Of a DNA stretch of 15,452 nt, positions 1 through 6,494 are shown piece by piece. Under the pieces are notes generated by a model. The model had not been told where the DNA came from. It saw only the letters and a program-made list of their open reading frames with translations, and searched no databases. This DNA is from Geodermatophilaceae bacterium (lineage in GTDB: Bacteria > Actinomycetota > Actinomycetes > Mycobacteriales > Geodermatophilaceae). The position numbers were made by a program, and so were the translations under genes. The DNA is taken from the NCBI GenBank assembly GCA_013813215.1, contig JACCSC010000399.1, positions 1 through 15,452 on the forward strand, written 5' to 3'. Positions within the stretch are counted from its first letter, which is position 1. Every line of letters starts with the position of its first letter.

Positions 1-1
1 C

Positions 2-709
2 GGCAAGCCGGCTCCAACCGGCGTGTCGGGACCACTGTCGCAGGTGGGTCAGCCGTTGATCACCGCGTCGGGCGCGTCGTACTCCTACCGCGGTACGCCG
101 GAAGCGGCGCTGCCGCCCATAGACGTCGAGCTGGACGGCGGCCGCGCCCTCGCGGTCACCGGCGACAACGGCAGCGGCAAGTCGACGCTGGCCCTGCTGC
201 TGGCCGGGCTGCGGGCGCCGACGGCCGGCACGGTGCTGGCCGCCGACGCCTTGGCCGCCGGACTTCGAGATCGATCGCCGGCTCGGTGGCGGGCCGCGGG
301 GCTGGTCAGCCGGATCGGCTCGGTGTTCCAACAGCCCGAGCACCAGTTCCTCACTCGGCGGCTGCGCGACGAGCTGGCGCTGGGGCCGTTGCGCTCGGGC
401 GCGGGTGCCACGCACGCCCGCGCTGTCGCGTTCGACCTGCTGGACCGGCTCGGGCTGTCGGCGTACGCCGAGGCCAACCCGTTCACGCTGTCCGGTGGGC
501 AGCAGCGGCGGCTGTCGGTGGCCACCGCGCTGGCCACCGCGCCGCGCGTGCTGGTGTTGGACGAGCCGACGTTCGGGCAGGACGCGGCCACATGGCGCGA
601 AGTGGTCACCTTGCTCGCCGAGCAGCGGGCAGCCGGGTGTGCGCTGGCTGTCGTGACCCACGACCGCGACCTGATCGACGTGCTGTGCGACGCCGAGCTG
701 CGGCTGTGA
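2..709 (+). CDS. ECF transporter ATP-binding protein, C-terminal half (5' end outside window)
   Basis: ABC ATPase that powers an energy-coupling-factor vitamin or metal uptake transporter at the inner face of the membrane. Counting from the GTG at 23, the protein shows Walker A GDNGSGKST (47-54), a Q-loop in QQPEHQF (103-109), the signature LSGGQQRR (156-163), Walker B LVLDEP (177-182) and the H-loop His213. The frame stays open to the left edge, and the residues before the domain (PAPTGVSGPLSQVGQ) look like a linker rather than a natural N-terminus. The GTG at 23 also lacks both a Shine-Dalgarno sequence and the leaderless hexamer seen elsewhere here. I therefore infer the second ATPase domain of a fused two-domain protein of the YkoD type. 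The stop overlaps the T-component start by 4 bases. The substrate would be set by an S component outside the window. Confidence 0.88.
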   Translation, partial: GKPAPTGVSGPLSQVGQPLITASGASYSYRGTPEAALPPIDVELDGGRALAVTGDNGSGKSTLALLLAGLRAPTAGTVLAADALAAGLRDRSPARWRAAGLVSRIGSVFQQPEHQFLTRRLRDELALGPLRSGAGATHARAVAFDLLDRLGLSAYAEANPFTLSGGQQRRLSVATALATAPRVLVLDEPTFGQDAATWREVVTLLAEQRAAGCALAVVTHDRDLIDVLCDAELRL

Positions 710-1470
710 CCGCCAGCCTGGTTCTGGGGCCGGCGCCAGACGTCGCGCTGGCGCGGATCAACCCGGTGGCGCAGCTGTCCGCCATCGGGATCGTCACGGT
801 GACCCTGATCGTCAGCCTGGACATCGTCACTCCGAGCGTGGTGCTGCTCGCCGAGCTCGCGTTGCTGCCCGCCGCCGGGCTGACCTCGCCGTCCGCGTTG
901 CTGCGTCGGTCGTGGCCGCTGCTGCTCGGGGCGGTCACCATCGGCGTGGTCAACGTCGTCATCAGCGACGACGCCGGCCCACTGGTCGGGCTGGGCCTGG
1001 CGCTGCGGGTGATCGCGCTGGCGTTGCCGGGCGTCCTGCTGGCCGCCGCCACCGACCCGGTCCGGCTGGCCGACGCGCTGACCCTGCACTGGCGGCTGCC
1101 GACCCGGGTCGCGTTCGGCTCGCTGGCCGCGCTGCGTCTGGTGCCGCTGCTGATCGTCGAACTGCAGACGATCCGGCTGGCCCGTCGCGCCCGTGGGGTC
1201 GACGCCCGCCGCAATCCGTTGCGCGCCGCTGCACTGTTCGGCTCGGCCATCTTCACCCTGCTGGTCGGTGCTGTACGGCGGGGATCCCGGCTGGCTACGG
1301 CGATGGACGCCCGTGGCTTCGACTCGGGGATCGCGCGGACCAACGCCCGCGGTTCGGTGCTGCACCGGCGGGATTACCGATTCGTGGCGGCGACCGGGCT
1401 CGTCTGCGCGGCGGCGACGGCGCTCAGCGTTCTCCTCGGCACGTGGTCCCCCATCTTCGTCGGCGGCTAA
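706..1470 (+). CDS. ECF transporter transmembrane (T) component, EcfT/CbiQ family
   Basis: This is the membrane coupling subunit linking the ATPase to the substrate-binding S component. The 254-residue protein starts at GTG 706, which overlaps the ATPase stop (GTGA), so translation is probably coupled. Hydrophobic segments lie at about 24-58, 70-87, 93-115, 135-152, 175-190 and 226-247. Two EcfT coupling motifs are visible: Ala-Arg-Gly in LARRARGVDARR (162-164) and again in TAMDARGFDSG (202-204). These are the cytoplasmic helices that sit in the grooves of the ATPase pair. The order ATPase then T component fits the actinobacterial YkoE-YkoD-YkoC type, often linked to hydroxymethylpyrimidine or thiamine precursor uptake, but that substrate is only an inference. 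The inverted-repeat element at 1485-1556 lies 14 bp after the stop and may terminate the operon. Confidence 0.88.
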   Translation: MTASLVLGPAPDVALARINPVAQLSAIGIVTVTLIVSLDIVTPSVVLLAELALLPAAGLTSPSALLRRSWPLLLGAVTIGVVNVVISDDAGPLVGLGLALRVIALALPGVLLAAATDPVRLADALTLHWRLPTRVAFGSLAALRLVPLLIVELQTIRLARRARGVDARRNPLRAAALFGSAIFTLLVGAVRRGSRLATAMDARGFDSGIARTNARGSVLHRRDYRFVAATGLVCAAATALSVLLGTWSPIFVGG

Positions 1471-1484
1471 CCCGTCCGTCTTCG

Positions 1485-1556
1485 GCGATCATGACGTTTG
1501 CCCGTGTCGCAATCAGGCGTGTCCCGACAATTCGGGCCAGACATCGTCATGATCGC
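1485..1556. repeat. 72-bp palindromic element with perfect 12-bp inverted ends
   Basis: The ends are GCGATCATGACG (1485-1496) and its exact reverse complement (1545-1556). Between them lies a nested pair, GCCCG at 1500-1504 and CGGGC at 1533-1537. There is also an alternative small hairpin, CCCGA (1523-1527) and TCGGG (1532-1536), with loop CAAT. The element lies between the 3' ends of the ECF operon and a decayed gene on the other strand, and its right arm contains the stop codon of that remnant's last frame. It has no coding capacity. It could be a REP- or MITE-like mobile repeat, or a bidirectional terminator of unusual form. I saw no second copy in this window. Confidence 0.6.
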
Positions 1557-2098
1557 TGCGGGGGGCGGGTCACGAGGGCAGCGGGCCGGTCCAGGTGCTC
1601 GCCGAAGCGGCGAACCTCGGCGTCGAGGGAGTAGGGCGTCGGTCCGTCGTCCTCAAGAGCCATCCACAGCTCGCGATTGCCGATGCCCGGCTCGTCGTAC
1701 ATCGGGAAGAGGTACGCCGGCGCCTCGTCCACCGGCTCGAGCGCGTGCGGGTCGGCGTACCAGAGCCTTCCCGGCGGCGTCCTAGCCCGGCTCGCTCGAG
1801 GTGCGGGGTCAGCTCGGCGCGGATCAGCGGACCGTCGGCGAGCGCCCCGGCCACCACGTCGGTGCCGCGGGCGATCCTCGGCCCGTCCAGGCCGAACTTC
1901 ACGTGGTAGCGGCGGTTGAGCTGGTGCACCCGAAGCTTGGTCAGCCGCGGCAGCCAGCGGACGTCCTCCCGTGCAACGAAGTGCCAGCTCGACCGCGGTC
2001 TCGAAGGGCGGTCCGGACAGTCGCTGTGCGGCCATCCGCCGCCGTACGAAGGTTGGGGCATCGGGCAGCACCGCCACATCCGCGAGTAGAGCAGGCAC
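1547..2098 (-). pseudogene. Broken winged-helix DNA-binding domain protein (AlkZ/YcaQ-like), frameshifted and internally deleted
   Basis: No single frame is sensible throughout. Read on the minus strand, an N-terminal piece (from an ATG at 2035, RMAAQRLSGPPFETAVEL) resembles the opening of the winged-helix (HTH_42, AlkZ-like) family. A second piece in another frame (about 1986 to 1786) contains WHFVAREDVRWL and GALADGPLIRAELTPHLERAGL, which match the family's middle. The roughly 45 residues expected between them, including the usual QAQDY-type motif, are missing, and the junction is out of frame. A third piece returns to the first frame (about 1768 to 1547); it contains APAYLFPMYDEPGIGNRELW and is not recognised as part of this family. 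Total coding length is about half of a normal 350-400 residue member. The family's DNA-glycosylase-like role is presumably lost. Confidence 0.65.
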
Positions 2099-2140
2099 CG
2101 CCCCACGACTCTTGATCAGCCCACCGGATCAAATTCGGCG

Positions 2141-3916
2141 TCAGCGGCCGACGGCATAGCCCTGCATGCCGCGCGGGTTGGCCCCCGCCCGTAGGACACC
2201 GGTGGCCGGGTCCCGCGACGCCGCGGACAGCCGGCCCAGCGACCACGGGTCGGACTCGGTGACCAGATGCCCGCGTGACCGCAGCGACGCGATCGCCTCG
2301 GCGCCGATCCGCGACTCCACCACGACCTCACCCGGCACCGACGCCCGCGGGTAGAACGACGACGGGAACGCGTTCGTATGCCACGACGGGGCGTCGATCG
2401 CCGCCTGCAGGTCGAGCCCGTCGACCACGTGCGCGAGCCAGAACACCATCTGCCACTGCTCCTGCTGGTCACCGCCGGGCGTACCGAAGGCCAGCACCGG
2501 TGCCCCGTCGCGGAGCGCCAGCGTCGGGCTCAGCGTGGTCCGCGGCCGCCGGCCCGGCACCAGCGAGTTCGGCAGGCCGTCCTCCAGCCAGCACATCTGG
2601 GCCCGCGTCCCGAGGCAGAATCCGAGCCCGGGCACGGTCGGCGAGGACTGCAGCCAACCACCGCTCGGCGTCGCCGAGAGCATGTTCCCCCACCGGTCGA
2701 CGACGTCGAGGTGGCAGGTGTCGCCCCGCGTCGTCCCTGACCGCGCCACGGTCGGTTCCCCGACGCTGCCGCCGGATTCCTCCCGTCCAGCCACCCGCCG
2801 GCCTTCGGCGACGAACCGCGGCAACCGCGGCTCCCGACCACCGGGTGACCCCGGCCGCAACTCCATCGACGCCTCCGGCTGGACGAGTGCCCGGCGGTCG
2901 GCGGCGTACGCCGGATCGAGCAGCTCCCCTACCGCTACCGAAGCCGAATCGCCGTACCACGCCTCCCGGTCGGCGAACGCGAGCTTCGTCGTCTCGACGA
3001 CCAGGTGCACCCGCCCGGCGGGATCCAGCGCGGCCAGCTCGGCCGGGTCGATCATCGTCAGCTGCTGGAGGAACGCCGGTCCCTGCGTCCACAGCCCGGC
3101 CTTGGCCACCGTCCAGCCGCCCCAGTCCAGCGTGAGCGCCGGCTCGTACGTCGGCGTCCAGCCGGCCAGATCAGCGCCGGTCAGTACCCCGGCGTGCGGC
3201 GTACCGGAGTCGTCCATCACCTCGGTCCCGACAAACGCATCGATCGCCTCGGCCACGAAGCCGGACGACCAGGCGCGAATCGCCGCGTCGATCTGCGCCT
3301 CCCGCCCCGGGACCGATCCGGCCTCGGTGACCAGCCGCCGGTACGTCGCGGCCAACGCCGGCTGCCGGAACACCGACCCACCCACCGGTACGCCGTCCGC
3401 CAGCCACACCGCCGCCGACGAAGGCCAGTGGGCGCGGAACAACCCCGACACCGTGTCGATCGTGGTCGACACCCGCGGCAGCAGCGGATGGCCGTGCTCG
3501 GCGTACCCGATGGCGTAGGACAAGACGTCCGCGAGCGTCCGGGTCCCGTGATCGCGCAGCAGGGTCAGCCAACCGGCCACGGCGCCCGGCACGGTCGCGG
3601 CGAGCAAGCCCGAACCCGGAACCAGGTCCAGCCCGAGGCCGGTGTAGTGCGCGCTGGTGGCGGCGGCAGGGACCGGACCCTGCGCGCAGAGCACCGTCGG
3701 TGTCGGGTCGGCCGCGGTGGTGAAGATCGCCGGCAGGTCGCCGCCCGGGCCGTTCAGGTGCGGCTCGACCACGTGCAGGGTGAACGCAGCGGCCACGGCC
3801 GCGTCGAAGGCGTTGCCGCCGGCTTCGAGCACGGCCATGCCGCTTTGACTGGCCAGCCAGTGCGTCGAGGCGACCATGCCGAACGTCCCGGACAGCTCCG
3901 GTCGAGTCGTGAACAC
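2141..3916 (-). CDS. Gamma-glutamyltransferase-family (Ntn-hydrolase) enzyme
   Basis: Members are autocleaving N-terminal nucleophile hydrolases that transfer or hydrolyse gamma-glutamyl groups; some relatives are cephalosporin acylases. The 591-residue protein has the family N-terminus (MVASTHWLASQSGMAVLEAG, 13-32), HLNGPGGD (53-60), the predicted cleavage and nucleophile Thr400 in GDTCHLDVVDRWGN, PNSLVPGRRPRTTLSPTL (449-466), and TPGGDQQEQWQ (479-489), which corresponds to the oxyanion-region glycines. There is no signal peptide, so it is probably cytoplasmic. The pre-cleavage linker (about 345-398) is Gly/Arg-rich and poorly conserved. GTG 3916 is chosen for the TAGGTT hexamer 7 nt upstream. 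The GNAT gene lies 35 bp upstream on the same strand. The substrate is unknown, and family-level assignment is firmer than true GGT activity. Confidence 0.88.
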   Translation of the reverse strand: MFTTRPELSGTFGMVASTHWLASQSGMAVLEAGGNAFDAAVAAAFTLHVVEPHLNGPGGDLPAIFTTAADPTPTVLCAQGPVPAAATSAHYTGLGLDLVPGSGLLAATVPGAVAGWLTLLRDHGTRTLADVLSYAIGYAEHGHPLLPRVSTTIDTVSGLFRAHWPSSAAVWLADGVPVGGSVFRQPALAATYRRLVTEAGSVPGREAQIDAAIRAWSSGFVAEAIDAFVGTEVMDDSGTPHAGVLTGADLAGWTPTYEPALTLDWGGWTVAKAGLWTQGPAFLQQLTMIDPAELAALDPAGRVHLVVETTKLAFADREAWYGDSASVAVGELLDPAYAADRRALVQPEASMELRPGSPGGREPRLPRFVAEGRRVAGREESGGSVGEPTVARSGTTRGDTCHLDVVDRWGNMLSATPSGGWLQSSPTVPGLGFCLGTRAQMCWLEDGLPNSLVPGRRPRTTLSPTLALRDGAPVLAFGTPGGDQQEQWQMVFWLAHVVDGLDLQAAIDAPSWHTNAFPSSFYPRASVPGEVVVESRIGAEAIASLRSRGHLVTESDPWSLGRLSAASRDPATGVLRAGANPRGMQGYAVGR

Positions 3917-3923
3917 GGCTCAG

Positions 3924-3929
3924 AACCTA
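3924..3929 (-). promoter_or_regulatory. Candidate leaderless -10 hexamer of the GGT-family gene
   Basis: TAGGTT lies 7 nt before GTG 3916 on the minus strand, with no Shine-Dalgarno sequence in between. It suggests a transcript starting at or next to the start codon. No clear -35 is seen. Confidence 0.5.
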
Positions 3930-3930
3930 T

Positions 3931-3951
3931 CGCCGGCCGACGAGCCCGGCG
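3931..3951 (-). terminator. Short GC hairpin directly after the GNAT stop codon
   Basis: Arms CGCCGG (3931-3936) and CCGGCG (3946-3951) enclose a 9-nt loop immediately downstream of the GNAT stop. There is no U-tract. It could be a weak U-less terminator or chance in GC-rich DNA. It sits just upstream of the GGT-family -10 hexamer. Confidence 0.25.
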
Positions 3952-4530
3952 CTACGCCCGAGTCCCACACACCCCCGTCGACGAGCCGCCGTCCCCGCGC
4001 AGCCGGCTCCACAGCAGCTCGTCGTGCTTCACGCCGTCGCCGTACCGGTAGGAACGGCGCAGCCGGCCCTCCAGCGTGAAGCCGGCCCGCTCGGCCACCC
4101 GGCCGGAGGCCGCGTTCTCGACGGCGTGCGCGAGTTCGATCCGGTCGACCGGCAGTACGGCGAAGGCCCACCGGCACACCAAGGTCACGGCTCGGGCCGC
4201 CAGCCCATGGCCGCGGGCCTGCGCTGCGACCCAGTAGCCGATCTCGGCGTCACCCTGCACCGGGTCGATCTCATGCAGCGACACCGACCCCAGCAGGGCC
4301 AGGCCGGCGGTCGCGCTGATCGCGAACGAGGCGTGGTCGCCCTCGCTCCAGTCCGCACGGCGGCGCACCCACGCCTCGGCGGCGGCGATGTCGGGCACCG
4401 CTGAGCCATTCCACAGCACGATCTCGGGGTCGTGCAGTGCCGCGAGGACTACCGGTGCATCCGCGTCGGTCCACGGGCGCAATGTGACCGGGCCGGAGCG
4501 CAGCCAGACCGGTCCGAGCGCCGCCGTCAT
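3952..4530 (-). CDS. GNAT family N-acetyltransferase, RimJ/RimL type
   Basis: Predicted acetyl-CoA-dependent N-acetyltransferase of 192 residues. The fold is visible in order: the N-terminal strand RSGPVTLRPWTDADAP, the central AEIGYWVAAQARGHGLAARAV, where the acetyl-CoA pyrophosphate loop reads Q-A-R-G-H-G-L-A (motif A), then IELAHAVENAASGRVAERAGFTLEGRLRRSYRYG, the C-terminal motif typical of the RimJ/RimL subgroup (Acetyltransf_3). The ATG at 4530 is chosen over an in-frame start 54 nt upstream because homology begins just after it and GAGGCT lies 7 nt before it. RimJ/L-like proteins may acetylate ribosomal-protein N-termini, small molecules or antibiotics, and the sequence does not say which. 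It is divergent from the YibE/F gene (93-bp gap) and co-directional with the GGT-family gene. Confidence 0.87.
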   Translation of the reverse strand: MTAALGPVWLRSGPVTLRPWTDADAPVVLAALHDPEIVLWNGSAVPDIAAAEAWVRRRADWSEGDHASFAISATAGLALLGSVSLHEIDPVQGDAEIGYWVAAQARGHGLAARAVTLVCRWAFAVLPVDRIELAHAVENAASGRVAERAGFTLEGRLRRSYRYGDGVKHDELLWSRLRGDGGSSTGVCGTRA

Positions 4531-4537
4531 GCGGCGC

Positions 4538-4543
4538 AGCCTC
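4538..4543 (-). promoter_or_regulatory. Candidate leaderless -10 hexamer of the GNAT gene
   Basis: GAGGCT lies 7 nt before ATG 4530 on the minus strand. A at position 2 and T at position 6 match the core of an actinobacterial -10 (NANNNT). Confidence 0.35.
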
Positions 4544-4611
4544 ACACATACCGGCGCCTCCGCGGAGAAAGTACGTCGGCGCACGTCCCGCTACCGCGGC
4601 CAACCTTCGGG

Positions 4612-4617
4612 CACCCT
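4612..4617 (+). promoter_or_regulatory. Candidate leaderless -10 hexamer of the YibE/F gene
   Basis: CACCCT lies 6 nt before GTG 4624, and no Shine-Dalgarno sequence is present. It fits NANNNT only at its two key positions. Confidence 0.35.
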
Positions 4618-4623
4618 GGCCGG

Positions 4624-5916
4624 GTGACGCACAGCCACCTCGCCATCGACGACACCGAGCCGACCCCTCAGGTCCGCGCGCAGCGACGCCGGGCCGGACG
4701 ACTGCTCGCGATCGTGTTGGTCCCCGTCGCCCTGGCCACGATCGTCGGGCTGTTCGTGCTCTGGCCGGACGGCGCGCAGAGCGCGGCCCGCCAGGAGGCC
4801 ACGAACCAGATCATCCCGGGGACCGTCTTCGTCGACGGCACGGTGCTCGCGGTCGACCCGTACGACTGCTCCGGGACGCCGTCGCCCGGATCGCCGGTGC
4901 CCGCCACGCTGACCTGCGCCGACGTCGTCGTGGAACTCGCCGACGGGCCGGACGCGGGGGCGTCGGTGTCGGTCCAGATCCCCGCCGAGGTCTACCTGGC
5001 CGGCTTCGGGGTCGGCGACGGCCTCCGGCTGCAGCGCAGCGCCCCGATCGAGGACGTGCCGGTCAGCTACTCGTTCACCGACTTCTCGCGGGAGACGCCA
5101 CTGACCCTGCTGTCCATCGTCTTCGCCGTCGCGATCATCGCGGTCGCCCGGCTACGCGGGCTGGCGGCCCTGGCCGGGCTCGGCTTCGCGTTCCTCGTCC
5201 TGGTCGCGTTCATGCTGCCCGGGCTGCTCAACGGCGAGTCCCCGATCTGGGTGGCCCTCGTCGGGTCGAGCGCGATCATGTTCGTCGTCCTCTACCTGGC
5301 CCACGGCTTCACCGCGCGGACCACGACGGCCCTGGCCGGGACGCTGTTCGGCTTGGCTCTGGTCGCGGGGCTGGGCTCGTGGGCGAGTTCGTGGTCGCGG
5401 CTGACCGGCTTGGGCAGCGAGGAGAACCTCACCCTCACCTACCTGACGGGTCAGATCGACCCGGCCGGCATCGTCATCTGCGGCATCATCGTGGCCGGCC
5501 TCGGTGTACTCAACGACGTCACGATCACCCAGGCCTCCGCCGTCTGGCAGCTGCACGAGCTGGCCCCGGAGATGCCCGCCCGTCGCCTGTTCAGCAGCGC
5601 GATGGCCATCGGCCGCGACCACATCGCCTCCACGGTCTACACGATCGTCTTCGCGTACGCCGGCGCCGCCCTGCCGGTGCTGCTGATCCTGGAGACACTG
5701 CAACGCCCGTTCATCGACGTGGTGACCGGCGAGGCGGTGGCCGAGGAGGTGGTGCGCACGATGGTCGGCTCGATCGGCCTCGTCCTCGCCGTACCGGTCA
5801 CCACGGCCATCGGCGTACTGCTGGTCAAGTCCACGGCCCGTCAGGAGGCCCAGACCAGCGCCTCGGACAGCGCCTTGCGGACCAGGTCGGGTACGACGCA
5901 GTCCGAGGCCGGGTAG
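4624..5916 (+). CDS. YibE/F family multi-pass membrane protein
   Basis: Membrane protein of unknown function, 430 residues from GTG 4624. The N-terminal helix (about 26-47) is followed by an extracytoplasmic region (about 50-158) that contains two cysteines (82 and 98) and a beta-rich stretch. Six or seven further hydrophobic segments follow at about 159-176, 178-200, 208-226, 234-258, 281-296, 335-357 and 379-401. The LNDVTITQASAVWQLHELAPEMPARRLFSSAMAIGRDHIASTVYT region (297-340), with its charged and polar residues between helices, is the characteristic YibE/F segment. The last 25 residues (406-430) are polar, follow the final helix, and are encoded in DNA that overlaps the opposing nitroreductase gene. 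Frame and start are clear; the role is not known. The gene is divergent from the GNAT gene. Confidence 0.88.
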   Translation: MTHSHLAIDDTEPTPQVRAQRRRAGRLLAIVLVPVALATIVGLFVLWPDGAQSAARQEATNQIIPGTVFVDGTVLAVDPYDCSGTPSPGSPVPATLTCADVVVELADGPDAGASVSVQIPAEVYLAGFGVGDGLRLQRSAPIEDVPVSYSFTDFSRETPLTLLSIVFAVAIIAVARLRGLAALAGLGFAFLVLVAFMLPGLLNGESPIWVALVGSSAIMFVVLYLAHGFTARTTTALAGTLFGLALVAGLGSWASSWSRLTGLGSEENLTLTYLTGQIDPAGIVICGIIVAGLGVLNDVTITQASAVWQLHELAPEMPARRLFSSAMAIGRDHIASTVYTIVFAYAGAALPVLLILETLQRPFIDVVTGEAVAEEVVRTMVGSIGLVLAVPVTTAIGVLLVKSTARQEAQTSASDSALRTRSGTTQSEAG

Positions 5917-6494
5917 CCGACCGGGAAGAGGATGTACGGGCGCTCGCCCGCGGGCCGGTCGAGCAGCCGGGACAGGAAGCCCATCGGGTTGGGGGTGTGC
6001 GGCAGCGTGGCCAGGCCCATCTCGTGGATGGCGGCCACGAACAGCCCGCAGGCGATCCCGACGCTCTCGCTGACGTAGTAGTTCTTGCGCGTTCCGGTCT
6101 TCTTCTGGGCGAAGACGGTGACGATCCACGGCACGACGTCGAGGTAGGCCTTGTGCTCGTCGGTGCCGAGGCGAGCCAGCGCTTCGTGCCACTCCGGCGC
6201 CTGCCGCTCGCGGTAGAAGCGCCGTTCCTCGGTCTCGGCCGCCTCCCGGATCCGGTGCCTGGTCGCGGCGTCGCCTACCGCGACGAACGTCCAAGGCTGG
6301 TGGTGGGCACCCGAGGGCGCGGTGTTCGCAGCGGCGACGGCGAGCTCGATCGCCTCGCGGGGCACCGGGTCGGGGCTGAACATCCGCACGCTGCGCCGCC
6401 GTTGGAGGTGCGCGACGAGCGCCCGGCCGCGCTCGAGCCCCACATCTGCAGGCATGCGCTCCGGTCGGTAGGGCACGAACGTCGGCCCGGTCAC
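5841..6494 (-). CDS. Nitroreductase-fold flavoprotein, iodotyrosine deiodinase (IYD)-like
   Basis: Predicted FMN enzyme of 217 residues. FMN-contact regions are RRRSVR (32-37), NTAPSGAHHQPWTFV (57-71) and PVGYPASDCVVPDLVRK (191-207). The pattern follows animal iodotyrosine deiodinase, not generic nitroreductases. Residues Glu90, Tyr94 and Lys115 occur with the spacing of the IYD trio (human Glu157, Tyr161, Lys182) that binds the substrate zwitterion, and they lie in TEERRFYRE and HKAYLD. Thr167 (HTPNP) matches the IYD threonine near flavin N5. Reductive dehalogenation of halotyrosines is therefore plausible; the physiological substrate is unproven. The N-terminal membrane anchor of the animal enzyme is absent. 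GTG 6494 overlaps the upstream small membrane gene by 4 bases. The 3' end overlaps the YibE/F gene by 76 bp. Confidence 0.87.
   Translation of the reverse strand: MTGPTFVPYRPERMPADVGLERGRALVAHLQRRRSVRMFSPDPVPREAIELAVAAANTAPSGAHHQPWTFVAVGDAATRHRIREAAETEERRFYRERQAPEWHEALARLGTDEHKAYLDVVPWIVTVFAQKKTGTRKNYYVSESVGIACGLFVAAIHEMGLATLPHTPNPMGFLSRLLDRPAGERPYILFPVGYPASDCVVPDLVRKALSEALVWAS

Noticed and set aside
85..1365. 426-residue open frame on the minus strand across the ECF genes
   Set aside because: Composition is dominated by Arg, Gln, Gly and Pro with no domain pattern. It is the antisense shadow of two well-supported plus-strand genes.
1595..2115. Plus-strand open frames of 80-104 residues over the broken winged-helix gene
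   Set aside because: No start signals and no family pattern. The recognisable motifs are on the minus strand.
2275..4051. Plus-strand frames of 286-348 residues opposite the GGT-family gene
   Set aside because: Low-complexity Arg/Pro/Ser-rich translations lying antisense to a full-length conserved enzyme.
4432..4623. Upstream extension of the YibE/F frame
   Set aside because: It would overlap the divergent GNAT gene and adds only basic, non-conserved residues. GTG 4624 has the expected upstream hexamer.
5152..6294. 380-residue minus-strand frame across YibE/F and the flavoprotein
   Set aside because: Repetitive Arg/Asp/Gly composition and no recognisable motif. It is antisense to YibE/F and out of frame with the real flavoprotein gene.
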